From: PFJX01 sp964466195
GTDB taxonomy: Bacteria; Pseudomonadota; Gammaproteobacteria; Burkholderiales; Thiobacillaceae
Direction: 5' to 3'
NCBI GenBank assembly: GCA_964466195.1
Contig: CAYXMQ010000004.1
Coordinates: 62,001 to 126,000 of the forward strand
DNA length: 64,000 bases
The notes under the pieces were generated by a model that ran no database searches, had not been told where the DNA came from, and saw only the letters and a program-made list of their open reading frames with translations. A program made the position numbers and the translations under genes. This document shows, piece after piece, positions 16,513 to 24,924 of this stretch. How positions within the stretch are numbered: position 1 is the first letter of the stretch; every line of letters starts with the position of its first letter.

Positions 16513-16542
16513 CGAAACCGCGCACCGCCCGGCAATCAGGAA

Positions 16543-17601
16543 TCAAATCCCCAGGCGCTTACGGCCGGTCAGGGCCATGCCCAGCTCAAGCTCGTCCCGC
16601 ATCAGGCGAATGACATGCGCCACACCCAGCGCACCGGCGCTGGCCAAACCCCAGATATAGGGGCGGCCGAGCAAGATGGCGGCGGCGCCCTGGCTGAGCG
16701 CCTTGAGCACATCGCGGCCGTCGCGCACGCCGCTGTCCAGCAGCACCGGCACGCGCCCTGCCGCGCGCTCCAGAATGGCCGGCAGCACGTCGAGGCTGGC
16801 CGGCGCGCCGTCCAACACGCGGCCGCCGTGGTTGGACACCACCAGACCGTCGCAACCCAGGTTGATCGCCCGATCTGCATCATCGGGGTGCAATAGCCCC
16901 TTGAGAATCAACGGTTGGCGGATCTGCTCGCGCAGCCAAGCCAGATCGTCCCAGGTCGGCGCCCGCGCCATCCAGCCGTCGAACACCTGGCTTTGACCGA
17001 TGGCCAACGGCGCCGGGCCAAGCGGGTATTCCAGATTGACGGCGCAAACGTCGTCGGGCAGCCGCAGCGTAGCCGGCTTGACCGGCGCGTCCACCGTGAA
17101 CGTGACCACCGGACTGCCCGCCGCCAGCGCCCGCCGCGCCAGACGTAGCGTGCGTTCCCGGTCGCCCTGCCAGTAGAGCTGAAACCAGGGTGCGGCGCCG
17201 CCCGCCTGCCGACTGGCGGCGGCGATCGCTTCAAGCGTCTGGCTGGCCAGGCTGCTCACCAGCATGCCGCCGCCCTGGGCGGCGGCGGCCATCGCACTGG
17301 CGCACTCGGCGTCCGGATGAAACAGCCGCTGGTAGGCGATCGGTGCGAGCAGGATGGGGTGGTCCAGATGCTGTCCGAACAACACCAGTCGCGTGTGGCC
17401 GGTGCGGACATCACACAGCGGACGCGGCGTCAGGGTCGCGCACTCGAACGCACGACGATTGGCGGCCAGCGTCAGACCCGCGCCGCTGCCCTCCTGCAGG
17501 TACTGCCAGGCCGCGGGATCAAGCCGGGTGCGGGCATGGCACTCGTAGTCCGCGGCGCAAGCGATACCGTCCGGCAGGGTATCCAGGCGGGGCGGGCTCA
17601 T
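16543..17601 (-). CDS. FMN-dependent alpha-hydroxy-acid oxidase/dehydrogenase
   Basis: A 352-residue member of the L-lactate dehydrogenase/glycolate oxidase family, which oxidises 2-hydroxy acids using FMN. Visible family features: PILLAPIAYQRLFHPDAE, the strand LILKGLLHPDDA with the FMN-binding Lys, VVSNHGGRVLDGAPAS with the catalytic His, DSGVRDGRDVLKAL, and LGRPYIWGL near the FMN phosphate. It lies 19 bases after piuC on the same strand, at the end of the iron operon. An FMN oxidase of this type often accompanies Fiu/PiuC genes in betaproteobacteria, by my recollection, but its substrate is unknown. Confidence 0.88.
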   Translation of the reverse strand: MSPPRLDTLPDGIACAADYECHARTRLDPAAWQYLQEGSGAGLTLAANRRAFECATLTPRPLCDVRTGHTRLVLFGQHLDHPILLAPIAYQRLFHPDAECASAMAAAAQGGGMLVSSLASQTLEAIAAASRQAGGAAPWFQLYWQGDRERTLRLARRALAAGSPVVTFTVDAPVKPATLRLPDDVCAVNLEYPLGPAPLAIGQSQVFDGWMARAPTWDDLAWLREQIRQPLILKGLLHPDDADRAINLGCDGLVVSNHGGRVLDGAPASLDVLPAILERAAGRVPVLLDSGVRDGRDVLKALSQGAAAILLGRPYIWGLASAGALGVAHVIRLMRDELELGMALTGRKRLGI

Positions 17602-17620
17602 GCTGATTGCACGCCTCGGC

Positions 17621-18301
17621 TCACGGCTCCGCCCAGCGCCGCAGCAGGTTGTGATAGGCGCCGGTCAAACGCACGACCGGCTCCGTCTCGCCCAACTGCG
17701 CCCGCAGATCAAGCAGCGCCATGTCCATGTCGAACAGCAGGCGGCGCTGGCCGGGATCGCGCACCATGCTCTGAATGAACAGGAAACAGGCGTTGCGCAC
17801 GCCTCGCGTGACCGGGGTGACCTGGTGAATGGAAGAAGACGGATACAGCACCAGGCTGCCGGCGTTGAGCTTGACGCCATGGCTGCCGAACGTGTCCTCG
17901 ATGGTCAACACGCCGCCTTCGTATTCATCCGGATCGGATAGAAAAAGAGTGGCCGAGACGTCGGCGCGCAGATAGCCGCCATCCGGCGTCGGGCGCATCG
18001 CGGTATCGCTATGCCAGCCATAGTGGTTGGCGTCACCGCCGTAGCGATTGAAAAACGGCGGCAGGATGCGCAGCGGTAGCGCCGCCGTGAAGAACAACGC
18101 GTTGCGATTCAGTGCCGCCAGCACCATCTGCCGCAACGCCGGCAGATGGTCGGCCTCTTCCGGCAATTGCCGGTTGTTCTTGCTCTGCGCCGCCTGCCTA
18201 CCGGCGGTGATCAAACCGCTGCTCCAGTGCGAACGGTCGAGCCAGTCGCGCGCGGTCCGGCACTCCTCGCGCGAGAGGACATTGTCCAGCGTGATCAACA
18301 T
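17621..18301 (-). CDS. piuC: PiuC/YbiX-type Fe(II)- and 2-oxoglutarate-dependent hydroxylase
   Basis: A 226-residue PKHD-type hydroxylase. The iron-binding triad is visible: HSD in GWHSDTAM, and the distal His in YPSSSIHQVTPV, followed by the 2-oxoglutarate-binding Arg in TRGVRNACF. The N-terminus MLITLDNVLSREEC and GLITAGRQAAQSKNN are typical of the YbiX/PiuC family. Genes of this family lie next to catecholate siderophore receptors of the Fiu/PiuA type, and the same pairing occurs here, 60 bases after the receptor gene. The biochemical substrate in iron uptake is not established. Confidence 0.93.
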   Translation of the reverse strand: MLITLDNVLSREECRTARDWLDRSHWSSGLITAGRQAAQSKNNRQLPEEADHLPALRQMVLAALNRNALFFTAALPLRILPPFFNRYGGDANHYGWHSDTAMRPTPDGGYLRADVSATLFLSDPDEYEGGVLTIEDTFGSHGVKLNAGSLVLYPSSSIHQVTPVTRGVRNACFLFIQSMVRDPGQRRLLFDMDMALLDLRAQLGETEPVVRLTGAYHNLLRRWAEP

Positions 18302-18361
18302 AAAAAAACCTTTCCTTACTCCGCCGTTGCGCCGGCAGGCGCCGCGGCGGAATGTCTGCGC

Positions 18362-20611
18362 TCAGAACTTGTATTCGCCAGTCAGAATGACCTTGCGGCC
18401 GGTACCCGGTACGCTGAAGCTGCCGTTGTCATAGACCGCGTCGTAATAGACCTTGTCGAACAGGTTCTGCACATTCAGCCGCACACCCCATTTCTTTTGC
18501 TCATAGGCAAGCATGGCATCCCAACGCGCGTACGCCGGCGCGGTATTGGGATGAAAGGCGGTCTGCCCCGGCAAGGTCGGAATGGCGCCGGCGCCGCTGG
18601 GGTTGAAGCCATAACGGTCGCCCTTGGCCTCGACACCGCTGCCGATCTTCCAGCCGCCGGACAACTTATAGGTGCTCCACAGATTGAAGGTGTATTTCGG
18701 CGTGTTGCGGGCGCGCTGGCCGATATATCCGGCGTTGCCGGTCGTGATGGCGCCGCTCGCGGGATTGATGTTTTCCGCCACGGCCAGAATTTTCGCGTCC
18801 ATCAGAGCCAGGCCGGAAAAGACTTCCCAGTTGTCGTTGATGCGCCCGGCCGCCTCCAGTTCGAAACCGTCGGTGCGGCGTTTCTTGGTCAGAATCGCCG
18901 CGGTGGACTCCAGGTCGGTATTGCGTTCCCACGCCTTGTCGGCGCGATAGAGCGCGGCGCGCAAGGCCAGATCGCCCTCGAACAACATCCATTTGGCGCC
19001 CAGTTCCAGCACCTTGCTGCGTTCCGCCGGTTGCGGCGCAACCGTGAGCTGATACAGGTCGGCGGTTGGGCTGAACGAGTCGCTGAAGCCGAGGTAATAA
19101 TGGGTGTCCTCGGCGGGCAGGTAGGACAGCGCCGCACGCGTACTCCATTCTCCGTATTTCAGTTGCGGCGAAGTCAGGCTGGAATACTGCGCATCCAGCT
19201 TGTCGCGACGCACGCCCAGCGTGGCCTTCCAGTTCGGCACGAATTCGACGCTGTCCTGCACGTAGGCGGCATACGAATCCGACTCGAACAACACCGGCTG
19301 GGCGCTGGTGCTGGCGACGTACGGCCGCAGGATCGGCGGCGTTATCGCGGTGGTGCCGCCCAGGTTCTCTAGACTGTTGCGGAAACTGTCTTCACGCAGG
19401 TATTCGACCCCGAGCAGCAACTCATGCTTCATGCCGAACGCCTTGAATTGGTTGCTGAAGTCGGACTGCAACGTCAGCGTCTCGTAATCCATCGCCCGGC
19501 TCGGCCCGACGCTGGCGCTGCCGGCGTTCAAACCGTTGCTGCCCGGCGCGACACTGGCGCTCGGTGTGCGCGCCCAGTAACTGCGCTCGTAGTCGGCATG
19601 GCGCAACTGGGTGCGCCATTCGCTCTTGGGTGAAAAACGATGCGTATAGGTGGCGGTCGTGATTCGAGTGTCGCTCTCGTCGAAATTGGCGTCGACGCCC
19701 CAGAACGTGTCGGGCGAGAAGTTCTTGTTCGGGCGGCGGGTCGCACTATCGAAGCTGAAGCCGTAGTCGGGGTTGTCATCCGTACGGGTGGCGACATGGC
19801 TGAGTATGAATTCGTCATTCGTGCTGATTCCCAGACCCAGGCTGGCGGCGAGGCCGGCGCGATGGATATCCGGCTCCGCTCCGGTCGCCGGATTGGAGCG
19901 CCAGCTGCCTTCGTCGCGGCGCATGACATTGACCCGGATCGCACTGCGATCGCCCAGGCGCTTGTTGAAATCGCCGCTGGCTTCCAGGTAGTCGTCGCTG
20001 CCGACGCTGCCGCTGACCTTGTGGCGATCGGTCAGCAGCGGCGTTTTGCTGACTTGGTTGATCACGCCGCCGGCCTGGCCGCGTCCAAACAACATCGCAC
20101 CGGCGCCACGCAGCACGTCCACCTGCTCCAGATTGAAGGTCTCGCGGTTGTATTGCGCGGTGTCGCGGATGCCGTCGAGATAGATGTCGCCGAAGGTGTA
20201 GAAGCCGCGCAGCATCATGTTGTCACCGGAGCGGCCGCCTTCCGCCGCGTTGAAGCTGAGGCCGGAGACATTGCGTAGCGCCTCGCGCAAGCTGCCGACC
20301 TGTTGTTCGTCCATGATCTGATTGGTGATCGTGGTGACGGCTTGGGGAATGTCGTGCGGATCCTGCAGGACTTTGCCCACTCGGGTCACGCTGGCGCGCA
20401 TGCCGTCCTGCGGAATTTCGGCGTCGGCCTGGACGCTGACGGTGGCCAGAGTTTTTTCTTTGCTGGCCAGCGGCTGCGCCGCTGTGTTCAATGAGACGAC
20501 CATCAAGGCCGCGCCCAGCGGCAACAGTTGCGGGATACGTCTAGTCGGCGTGACGGCGAGGGGAATCTGTTCAGCGAACGCCGAGGCGAACGGGGGTTTC
20601 TTGGGATGCAC
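18362..20611 (-). CDS. TonB-dependent siderophore receptor (Fiu/PiuA-like)
   Basis: A 749-residue outer-membrane receptor. It has a long leader with the hydrophobic stretch LLPLGAALMVVSL, ending near TAAQP. A TonB-box region (KTLATVSVQAD) and plug domain (about 75-190, with DIPQAVTTITNQIMDEQQ and VDVLRGAGAMLFGRGQAGG) come next. The 22-strand barrel ends with the usual aromatic residue in VILTGEYKF. Plug and barrel resemble Fiu/PiuA receptors for monomeric catecholates. The start is a GTG at 20611 with AAGGAGCTACTG before it. Next to piuC and downstream of tonB-exbB-exbD, so the uptake machine is nearly complete in one operon. The inner-membrane transporter is not in the window. Confidence 0.93.
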   Translation of the reverse strand: MHPKKPPFASAFAEQIPLAVTPTRRIPQLLPLGAALMVVSLNTAAQPLASKEKTLATVSVQADAEIPQDGMRASVTRVGKVLQDPHDIPQAVTTITNQIMDEQQVGSLREALRNVSGLSFNAAEGGRSGDNMMLRGFYTFGDIYLDGIRDTAQYNRETFNLEQVDVLRGAGAMLFGRGQAGGVINQVSKTPLLTDRHKVSGSVGSDDYLEASGDFNKRLGDRSAIRVNVMRRDEGSWRSNPATGAEPDIHRAGLAASLGLGISTNDEFILSHVATRTDDNPDYGFSFDSATRRPNKNFSPDTFWGVDANFDESDTRITTATYTHRFSPKSEWRTQLRHADYERSYWARTPSASVAPGSNGLNAGSASVGPSRAMDYETLTLQSDFSNQFKAFGMKHELLLGVEYLREDSFRNSLENLGGTTAITPPILRPYVASTSAQPVLFESDSYAAYVQDSVEFVPNWKATLGVRRDKLDAQYSSLTSPQLKYGEWSTRAALSYLPAEDTHYYLGFSDSFSPTADLYQLTVAPQPAERSKVLELGAKWMLFEGDLALRAALYRADKAWERNTDLESTAAILTKKRRTDGFELEAAGRINDNWEVFSGLALMDAKILAVAENINPASGAITTGNAGYIGQRARNTPKYTFNLWSTYKLSGGWKIGSGVEAKGDRYGFNPSGAGAIPTLPGQTAFHPNTAPAYARWDAMLAYEQKKWGVRLNVQNLFDKVYYDAVYDNGSFSVPGTGRKVILTGEYKF

Positions 20612-20709
20612 CAGTAGCTCCTTGTTGCAGGGTGGTATCGGCTGGCTGGCGGGAAAGGCTGGCTGGCGGGGTGGGAATGCAGCGGCTCAGGCACGCTGCG
20701 CGAAAAAAA

Positions 20710-21132
20710 TCACTCGGCATCGTGCGGATCGGTGACAAAGCCGATGCGGCTCAGCCCGGCCCGGGCGGCATCCGACATCACGCTCGCCACTTGCTTGTAG
20801 GCGATTTCGCCGTCGGCGCGAATATGCAGCTCCGGCTGCGGCTGCAGGCGTGCGGCGGCAGCCATGCGGCGACGGCGATCGCCCGCTTCGACGCGCTCGC
20901 CGTTCCAATAGACGACGCCGGCGGCGTCGATGGAAAGATGCACGTTTTCCCGTTTGGGCGTGTTGATCTGGCTGGCCGCTTTGGGCAGATCGATCTTGAC
21001 CGCATGCGTAAGCAGCGGGGCGGTAACGATGAAGATCACCAACAACACCAACATCACGTCGATCAACGGAATCATGTTGATCTCCGCCAGCGGCTGTGCG
21101 CTGCGCGAACTGGCAAGGCCGCCGAACGCCAT
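20710..21132 (-). CDS. exbD: ExbD proton-channel subunit
   Basis: A 140-residue ExbD/TolR protein. The single helix (about 20-42) contains the essential aspartate in INMIPLIDVMLVLLVIF. The periplasmic part has IDLPKA and VHLSIDAAG, as in the family. It forms the proton-driven motor with ExbB that energises TonB. Its ATG shares a base with the exbB stop (TAATG), showing coupled translation. Confidence 0.95.
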   Translation of the reverse strand: MAFGGLASSRSAQPLAEINMIPLIDVMLVLLVIFIVTAPLLTHAVKIDLPKAASQINTPKRENVHLSIDAAGVVYWNGERVEAGDRRRRMAAAARLQPQPELHIRADGEIAYKQVASVMSDAARAGLSRIGFVTDPHDAE

Positions 21133-21875
21133 TACGCTGCCTCCGGCATGGCTTGCGCCGACGCGGCCTGGCCATGCCGCAGCGGCGCGGCATGGCGGTT
21201 GCCGGTGGACATGAATGCGAACAGGTCATGCGCGAAACCGTCCAGTTCCGCCAGCAGCAGCCGGTTGGCGCGGGTAAAGGCGTTGTAGGCGAGCACGGCG
21301 GGAATCGCCACGGCCAGGCCCAGTGCGGTCATGATCAGCGCCTCGCCGACCGGTCCGGCCACCTTGTCCAGGGTGCCCTGGCCGCTGATGCCGATGGCCA
21401 GCAGCGCGTGATAGATCCCCCAGACCGTTCCGAACAAGCCGACGAAGGGCGCGCTGGATGCGACTGAAGCCAGCACCGTGTGACCATATTCCAGGCGCGC
21501 TGTGTCCTGCTCCATCGCCCGGCGCAGAGCGCGGGTCAGAAATTCGTCGGCGCTGCCGGACTCGATCATGGGTTTTCTTCCGCCGTGACGATCACGATGC
21601 TGCTCGGCAGCACGCAGGCCGTGATGCGTGAGATGCGAAAACGGGTCGTAAATGCCATGCTGCTTCAAGTAAGCCGCCACGGCCGGCATATCTTCCGCCG
21701 CCCAGAAAGCGGCCAGGAAATGGCGTCCCTGCTTGCGCAGCCGCCAGTTGGACCAGGTTTTACTGACGATCAAAAACCAGGTGGCGAGCGACATCAGCAT
21801 CAGCGTCGCCAACAGAAAGTGGCCAACCGCATCGGACTGGCTCAAAAAATGGGCAAAGCCCAGGTTTGCTTGCAT
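21132..21875 (-). CDS. exbB: ExbB/TolQ-type proton-channel protein
   Basis: A 247-residue protein with three membrane helices: one near residues 17-37 (LLATLMLMSLATWFLIVSK) and two in the second half. The region ASVASSAPFVGLFGTVWGI followed by GPVGEALIMTALGLAVAIPAV is the MotA/TolQ/ExbB signature. It starts 3 bases after tonB ends and overlaps exbD. It powers outer-membrane uptake through the receptor in the same operon. Confidence 0.95.
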   Translation of the reverse strand: MQANLGFAHFLSQSDAVGHFLLATLMLMSLATWFLIVSKTWSNWRLRKQGRHFLAAFWAAEDMPAVAAYLKQHGIYDPFSHLTHHGLRAAEQHRDRHGGRKPMIESGSADEFLTRALRRAMEQDTARLEYGHTVLASVASSAPFVGLFGTVWGIYHALLAIGISGQGTLDKVAGPVGEALIMTALGLAVAIPAVLAYNAFTRANRLLLAELDGFAHDLFAFMSTGNRHAAPLRHGQAASAQAMPEAA

Positions 21876-21878
21876 GAA

Positions 21879-22583
21879 TCAACTCCGCAACGAAAAAGAA
21901 AGGGGTACCAGCACCCACGCGGCGACGCTGGCCTCGCCCTGGCGAGCCGGCGCGAAACGCCAACGCCGCACCGTGTCGCGCGCAGCCCGGTCAAGCCGCT
22001 CGTAACCGCTGGTTTCACGAATCTCCACCTGCGTGGCCAGCCCTTCCGGGCTGACCAGCACGCGTAGCAGCACTTGGCCGTGCTCGCCAAGGCGACGCGA
22101 CAACGCGGGATAAACCGGGGAAGGGTTATCCAGGTAAGCGGCGTCGAAGCGCGGAGGTGAGACGGGAGCAGAGTGAGCAGGCGGCGCAGCAAGCGGCGCC
22201 GAAACGGGCAGCGAAGCCGCGACCGACGGCGCCGACGGTTGCGCCGCCGCCGGTACCGGCGCGACGGCCTCGGGCGCCGTCGGAGGCGGCGCAGCCGACA
22301 GCAAGGCGCTCTGCGGGAGAGCAAGCGGCGATGCGATCTGCTGCGGCGGCGACCGAACCTGCGCAGGCATCTGTGGCGGCACGCGTTTCGGCGCCGGGGC
22401 GGGCTTGGCCGCAGGCGGTTCGGCTTGCTCAGCCTGCAACAGGCTGACGCTCAACACCTGTGGCAAGGTTACGGCCTCGACGACGGGCTCGCTTTCCAGC
22501 AGCACGCCCAACAGCGCAGCGTGCAGCAGGGCGACCAGCGCCAGACTGCGCCAATCCGTGCGTGCGGCGTACAGAGTGCTCAT
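21879..22583 (-). CDS. tonB: TonB energy transducer
   Basis: A 234-residue TonB. The N-terminal anchor is at about 14-30 (LALVALLHAALLGVLLE). A long Pro/Ala-rich span follows at about 55-140, crossing the periplasm. The C-terminal domain (about 145-234) contains NPSPVYPALSRRLGEHGQV, VLVSPEGLATQVEI and TVRRWRFAPARQ, the TonB C-terminal fold. The start overlaps the stop of the upstream hemP-like gene by four bases (ATGA). Part of a hemP-tonB-exbB-exbD-receptor operon. Confidence 0.95.
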   Translation of the reverse strand: MSTLYAARTDWRSLALVALLHAALLGVLLESEPVVEAVTLPQVLSVSLLQAEQAEPPAAKPAPAPKRVPPQMPAQVRSPPQQIASPLALPQSALLSAAPPPTAPEAVAPVPAAAQPSAPSVAASLPVSAPLAAPPAHSAPVSPPRFDAAYLDNPSPVYPALSRRLGEHGQVLLRVLVSPEGLATQVEIRETSGYERLDRAARDTVRRWRFAPARQGEASVAAWVLVPLSFSLRS

Positions 22584-22750
22584 TTGTTCAGGATCAGCTT
22601 GTTCTGACTGGTCAGACGCAGGCGATAGTCCAGCCCTTGGTGCTGAATGATGATTTCGCGCGCGCCCGCGAACAGCTCTTCGCTGAGAAAACGCGGCACT
22701 GCAGGAGGCGTCGCCGGCTTACGCGGCGGTACAGGGTTGTTGTCGTTCAT
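22580..22750 (-). CDS. hemP: HemP-family hemin uptake protein (copy 2)
   Basis: A 56-residue protein. The C-terminal core REIIIQHQGLDYRLRLTSQN followed by KLILNK is the HemP signature ('I.H.G..Y.LR.T...KLILTK'). The N-terminus is Pro-rich. HemP proteins are small, Fur-regulated and linked to heme or siderophore uptake; the mechanism is poorly known, with a regulatory role proposed in some betaproteobacteria. It overlaps the tonB start by ATGA. A second HemP gene lies about 530 bases upstream in the same operon. Confidence 0.9.
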   Translation of the reverse strand: MNDNNPVPPRKPATPPAVPRFLSEELFAGAREIIIQHQGLDYRLRLTSQNKLILNK

Positions 22751-22862
22751 CGTTTACCAGATCGATAGATGGAATTGTTGATACCAGGCCGACACGGACA
22801 GCGCGGCGGACAGCGAACCAGACGGCGTACGCCAGTTGCGGGATCGCAGCGATCGTGCATGC

Positions 22863-23069
22863 TCAGTTCCCCGGCATCTTGGCGTCCGCCGCCAGCGCGT
22901 CACTCATCTGCTCGCACAAGCTGCGGGTTCGCCCGTCCACATCCGGCTGTTCGGCCAGCCGGGCCAGCAGCTGCGCGGCGTGGTACGCCGCCTGGCTGCA
23001 GCCGGTGAAACGGTGGTGCAGCAAATGGTCGAGCGCGCCGGCAAACAGGTTTGCGGTGGGTTGAGTCAT
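22863..23069 (-). CDS. Small conserved-looking protein of the iron operon
   Basis: A 68-residue, mostly helical protein beginning MTQPTANLFAGALDHLLHH, with a good ribosome site (GAGGGGACAGCC). Two cysteines and several histidines (DHLLHHRFTGC, RSLCEQM) are notable. No signal peptide or membrane helix. It sits between the two hemP genes, after a TonB-receptor scrap. Small proteins of this look accompany hemP in related operons as far as I recall, but I know no function. Confidence 0.65.
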   Translation of the reverse strand: MTQPTANLFAGALDHLLHHRFTGCSQAAYHAAQLLARLAEQPDVDGRTRSLCEQMSDALAADAKMPGN

Positions 23070-23098
23070 GGCTGTCCCCTCGGTGTCAGTAAGGCAAG

Positions 23099-23178
23099 TC
23101 AGAACGTGATCTGGGCGCGCAGGCCCGGGATTTACGCGGCGCCAGGACGGAAAGGGTGGGAAACAGCTGCAAGCGCAT
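23099..23178 (-). pseudogene. Remnant of a TonB-dependent receptor gene (start joined to stop)
   Basis: An ATG at 23178 with a strong ribosome site (TTGGAGAAGTCC) starts a leader-like MRLQLFPTLSVLAPR. About 45 bases later, in another frame, GLRAQITF and a stop appear (stop 23099-23101). Ending '..G.R....i.F' is the typical last strand of an outer-membrane receptor, and genes for such receptors are usually found right after hemP. The simplest reading is an internal deletion that removed nearly all of a receptor gene and left both ends. The start frame itself runs on to a stop at 23086, giving a 30-residue peptide with no expected function. Confidence 0.5.
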
Positions 23179-23280
23179 GGACTTCTCCAATCATTCGGTA
23201 ATCAGTCATTTCTGGCTGGCTACAGGGACTGCGGAGAAGCCCGTTGGCTGGCTGAGATCGCCGCCGTGGCGGCGGCGAGG

Positions 23281-23466
23281 TTATTTCGTCAGGATCAACT
23301 TGCCGTTCTTGGTCAGGCGCAATTGGTAGCGCTCACCGGCATGCTCGATCTGCAGCACCGCCTGCCCGCGCATCAAAGCGACCGCGCTCAGTACCGCCGG
23401 CATGGCCGGCAAGGCGGTCGCGGGTTGGGCTTGCATCTGAACCTGGGTTTCAACAGAGGAAGGCAT
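23281..23466 (-). CDS. hemP: HemP-family hemin uptake protein (copy 1)
   Basis: A 61-residue protein ending AVLQIEHAGERYQLRLT followed by KNGKLILTK, the HemP core. It is the first gene of the iron operon and follows a Fur-like operator by about 15 bases. A start at 23475 (three residues longer) is equally possible since neither ATG has a clear ribosome site; transcription close to the start codon may explain this. Function as for the family: small iron-regulated protein tied to heme or siderophore uptake. Confidence 0.88.
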   Translation of the reverse strand: MPSSVETQVQMQAQPATALPAMPAVLSAVALMRGQAVLQIEHAGERYQLRLTKNGKLILTK

Positions 23467-23480
23467 GGGGCGCATCTTAT

Positions 23481-23515
23481 ATGCGAACCATTCTCAAATG
23501 CAAGTGGTTCTCATT
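23481..23515. promoter_or_regulatory. Fur-box-like operator before hemP
   Basis: The stretch holds two overlapping Fur-like sites: TGAGAATGGTTCGCA (minus strand) has the 7-1-7 form of the Fur consensus, and AATGAGAACCACTTGCATT lies beside it. It is in the divergent gap before hemP and about 120 bases before the plus-strand ATPase gene, so it would mainly control the iron operon. Confidence 0.6.
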
Positions 23516-23633
23516 AGAGCGGCAATTGTGTGCCAGTTGCGCCCGCTGTCCGTCTACATCGCGCAGCTTGGCATTCACCGAACGCGCGCGCTCGGGCACA
23601 CTGACGTTCTTCCCGCACTCGAACCGTCTATCC

Positions 23634-24485
23634 ATGAAACTCACCCCCGAATCCTTCCGCGCCTGGGAACATAAGAAGATCACGTTGCTGGGCATGTCCG
23701 GCGTCGGCAAGACCTATATCTCCGCCCTGCTGCGCCGCCACGACTGGTTCCATTTTTCCGGCGATTACCGCATCGGCACGCGCTATCTGGACGAGCCCAT
23801 TCTCGACCTGATCAAGCAGCAGGCGATGCAGGTGCCGTTTCTGCGCGAGCTGCTGCGCAACGACTGGATCGACATCCGCAACAACATCAAGATTCAGGAT
23901 CTGGGACCGGTGCTGTCGTTCGTCGGCAAGCTCGGCGACCCGAATTTCGCCGGCCTCTCGTTGCCGGAGTTCAGCCGCCGCCAGGCCATGTACCGGGAAG
24001 CGGAGATCGCCGCGATGAAGGATGTACCGCAGTTCATCCGCAAGGCGCAGGAGATCTACGGCTATGACCATTTCGTCAACGACGTGGGCGGCAGCCTGTG
24101 CGAATTGGAAGACGATTCGGTGATCGACCTGCTGGCCGAGCACACGCTGATCCTGTACATCAAAGTCACCAGCAAGGACGAGGAAGACACGCTGATCCGG
24201 CGCGCCCAGTCCGACCCCAAGCCGCTTTATTACCGTCCCGCCTTTCTAACGGAAAATCTGCCCATCTACATGGCGGAAAAAGGCCTGGAATTCGTCGCGC
24301 AGGTGGAACCCAACGACTTCACCCGCTGGGTGTTCCCGCGCCTGTTCCATTCCCGCGTGCCGCGCTACGAAGCCATTGCCGGCCCGCACGGCTACACCGT
24401 CACGTCGCAGGAAATCGCGCAAGTGAAGAACCAGCAAGATTTTCTCGCGCTGGTCGAAGCCGCCATCGCCCGCACCTCGCGCTAA
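23634..24485 (+). CDS. Conserved P-loop ATPase/kinase-like protein of unknown function
   Basis: A 283-residue protein starting MKLTPESFRAWEHKKITLLG. The Walker A motif GMSGVGKT is at about 20-27. A hydrophobic strand, LLAEHTLILYIKVTS, around 180-195 and the preceding HFVNDVGGSLCEL may hold the Walker B-like acid. The phrase FHFSGDYRIGTRYLDEPI after the P-loop suggests a nucleoside or small-molecule kinase-like layout. No membrane segment. It is followed 21 bases later by psiE. The frame is open further upstream, into the Fur operator, but this ATG best fits a P-loop protein. I know similar proteins only as 'ATPase'; no function is assigned. Confidence 0.75.
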   Translation: MKLTPESFRAWEHKKITLLGMSGVGKTYISALLRRHDWFHFSGDYRIGTRYLDEPILDLIKQQAMQVPFLRELLRNDWIDIRNNIKIQDLGPVLSFVGKLGDPNFAGLSLPEFSRRQAMYREAEIAAMKDVPQFIRKAQEIYGYDHFVNDVGGSLCELEDDSVIDLLAEHTLILYIKVTSKDEEDTLIRRAQSDPKPLYYRPAFLTENLPIYMAEKGLEFVAQVEPNDFTRWVFPRLFHSRVPRYEAIAGPHGYTVTSQEIAQVKNQQDFLALVEAAIARTSR

Positions 24486-24506
24486 CCGCAACCGGAGGCA
24501 ACCGCC

Positions 24507-24905
24507 ATGCGTCAAAACCTGTTCACCCATCACGCGATCGGCTTGCTGGGTTTGATCGAGTACATCGGCCTGGCCGTCATCACCGTCGCCACGATCATCG
24601 CCGGCTATACCGAGATTCAGGTGATGATCCAGGCCGGCACGGTCACGCTGGGCGATCTGTTGCTGATGTTCCTGTATCTGGAAATCCTGGCCATGGTCGG
24701 CGTCTACTTCAAGACCGGTCAACTGCCGGTGCGCTTTCCGATCTACATCGCCATCGTCGCGCTGTCGCGCTACCTGGTGCTGGATATGAAGAATCTCGAC
24801 GAGTACCGCATTCTCGGCGTCACCGCCGCCATCCTGCTGCTGACGCTGTCGGTGCTGGTGATCCGTTATGGCCATATCCGCTTCTCCTATGGAGAAAAAG
24901 ACTAG
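24507..24905 (+). CDS. psiE: PsiE-family membrane protein
   Basis: A 132-residue protein with four hydrophobic helices. Family features are LLGLIEYIGLAVITVATI, LGDLLLMFLYLEILAMVGVYF, LPVRFPIYIAIVALSRYLV and a final helix before IRYGHIRFSYGE. PsiE is induced by phosphate starvation in E. coli; its activity is unknown. It follows CCGGAGGCAACCGCC and is likely cotranscribed with the ATPase gene before it. A terminator follows. Confidence 0.9.
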   Translation: MRQNLFTHHAIGLLGLIEYIGLAVITVATIIAGYTEIQVMIQAGTVTLGDLLLMFLYLEILAMVGVYFKTGQLPVRFPIYIAIVALSRYLVLDMKNLDEYRILGVTAAILLLTLSVLVIRYGHIRFSYGEKD

Positions 24906-24924
24906 CGAATCGCCCGCCGCCGTC

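Noticed and set aside
22749..22862. A possible 37-codon Cys-rich frame (MHDRCDPATGV...) overlapping the start of the tonB-linked hemP
   Set aside because: Only a partial ribosome site (GGGGAACTGAGC), no similarity that I recognise, and the composition fits non-coding GC-rich DNA. The neighbouring frame has a long run ending SAWYQQFHLSIW that also has no start.
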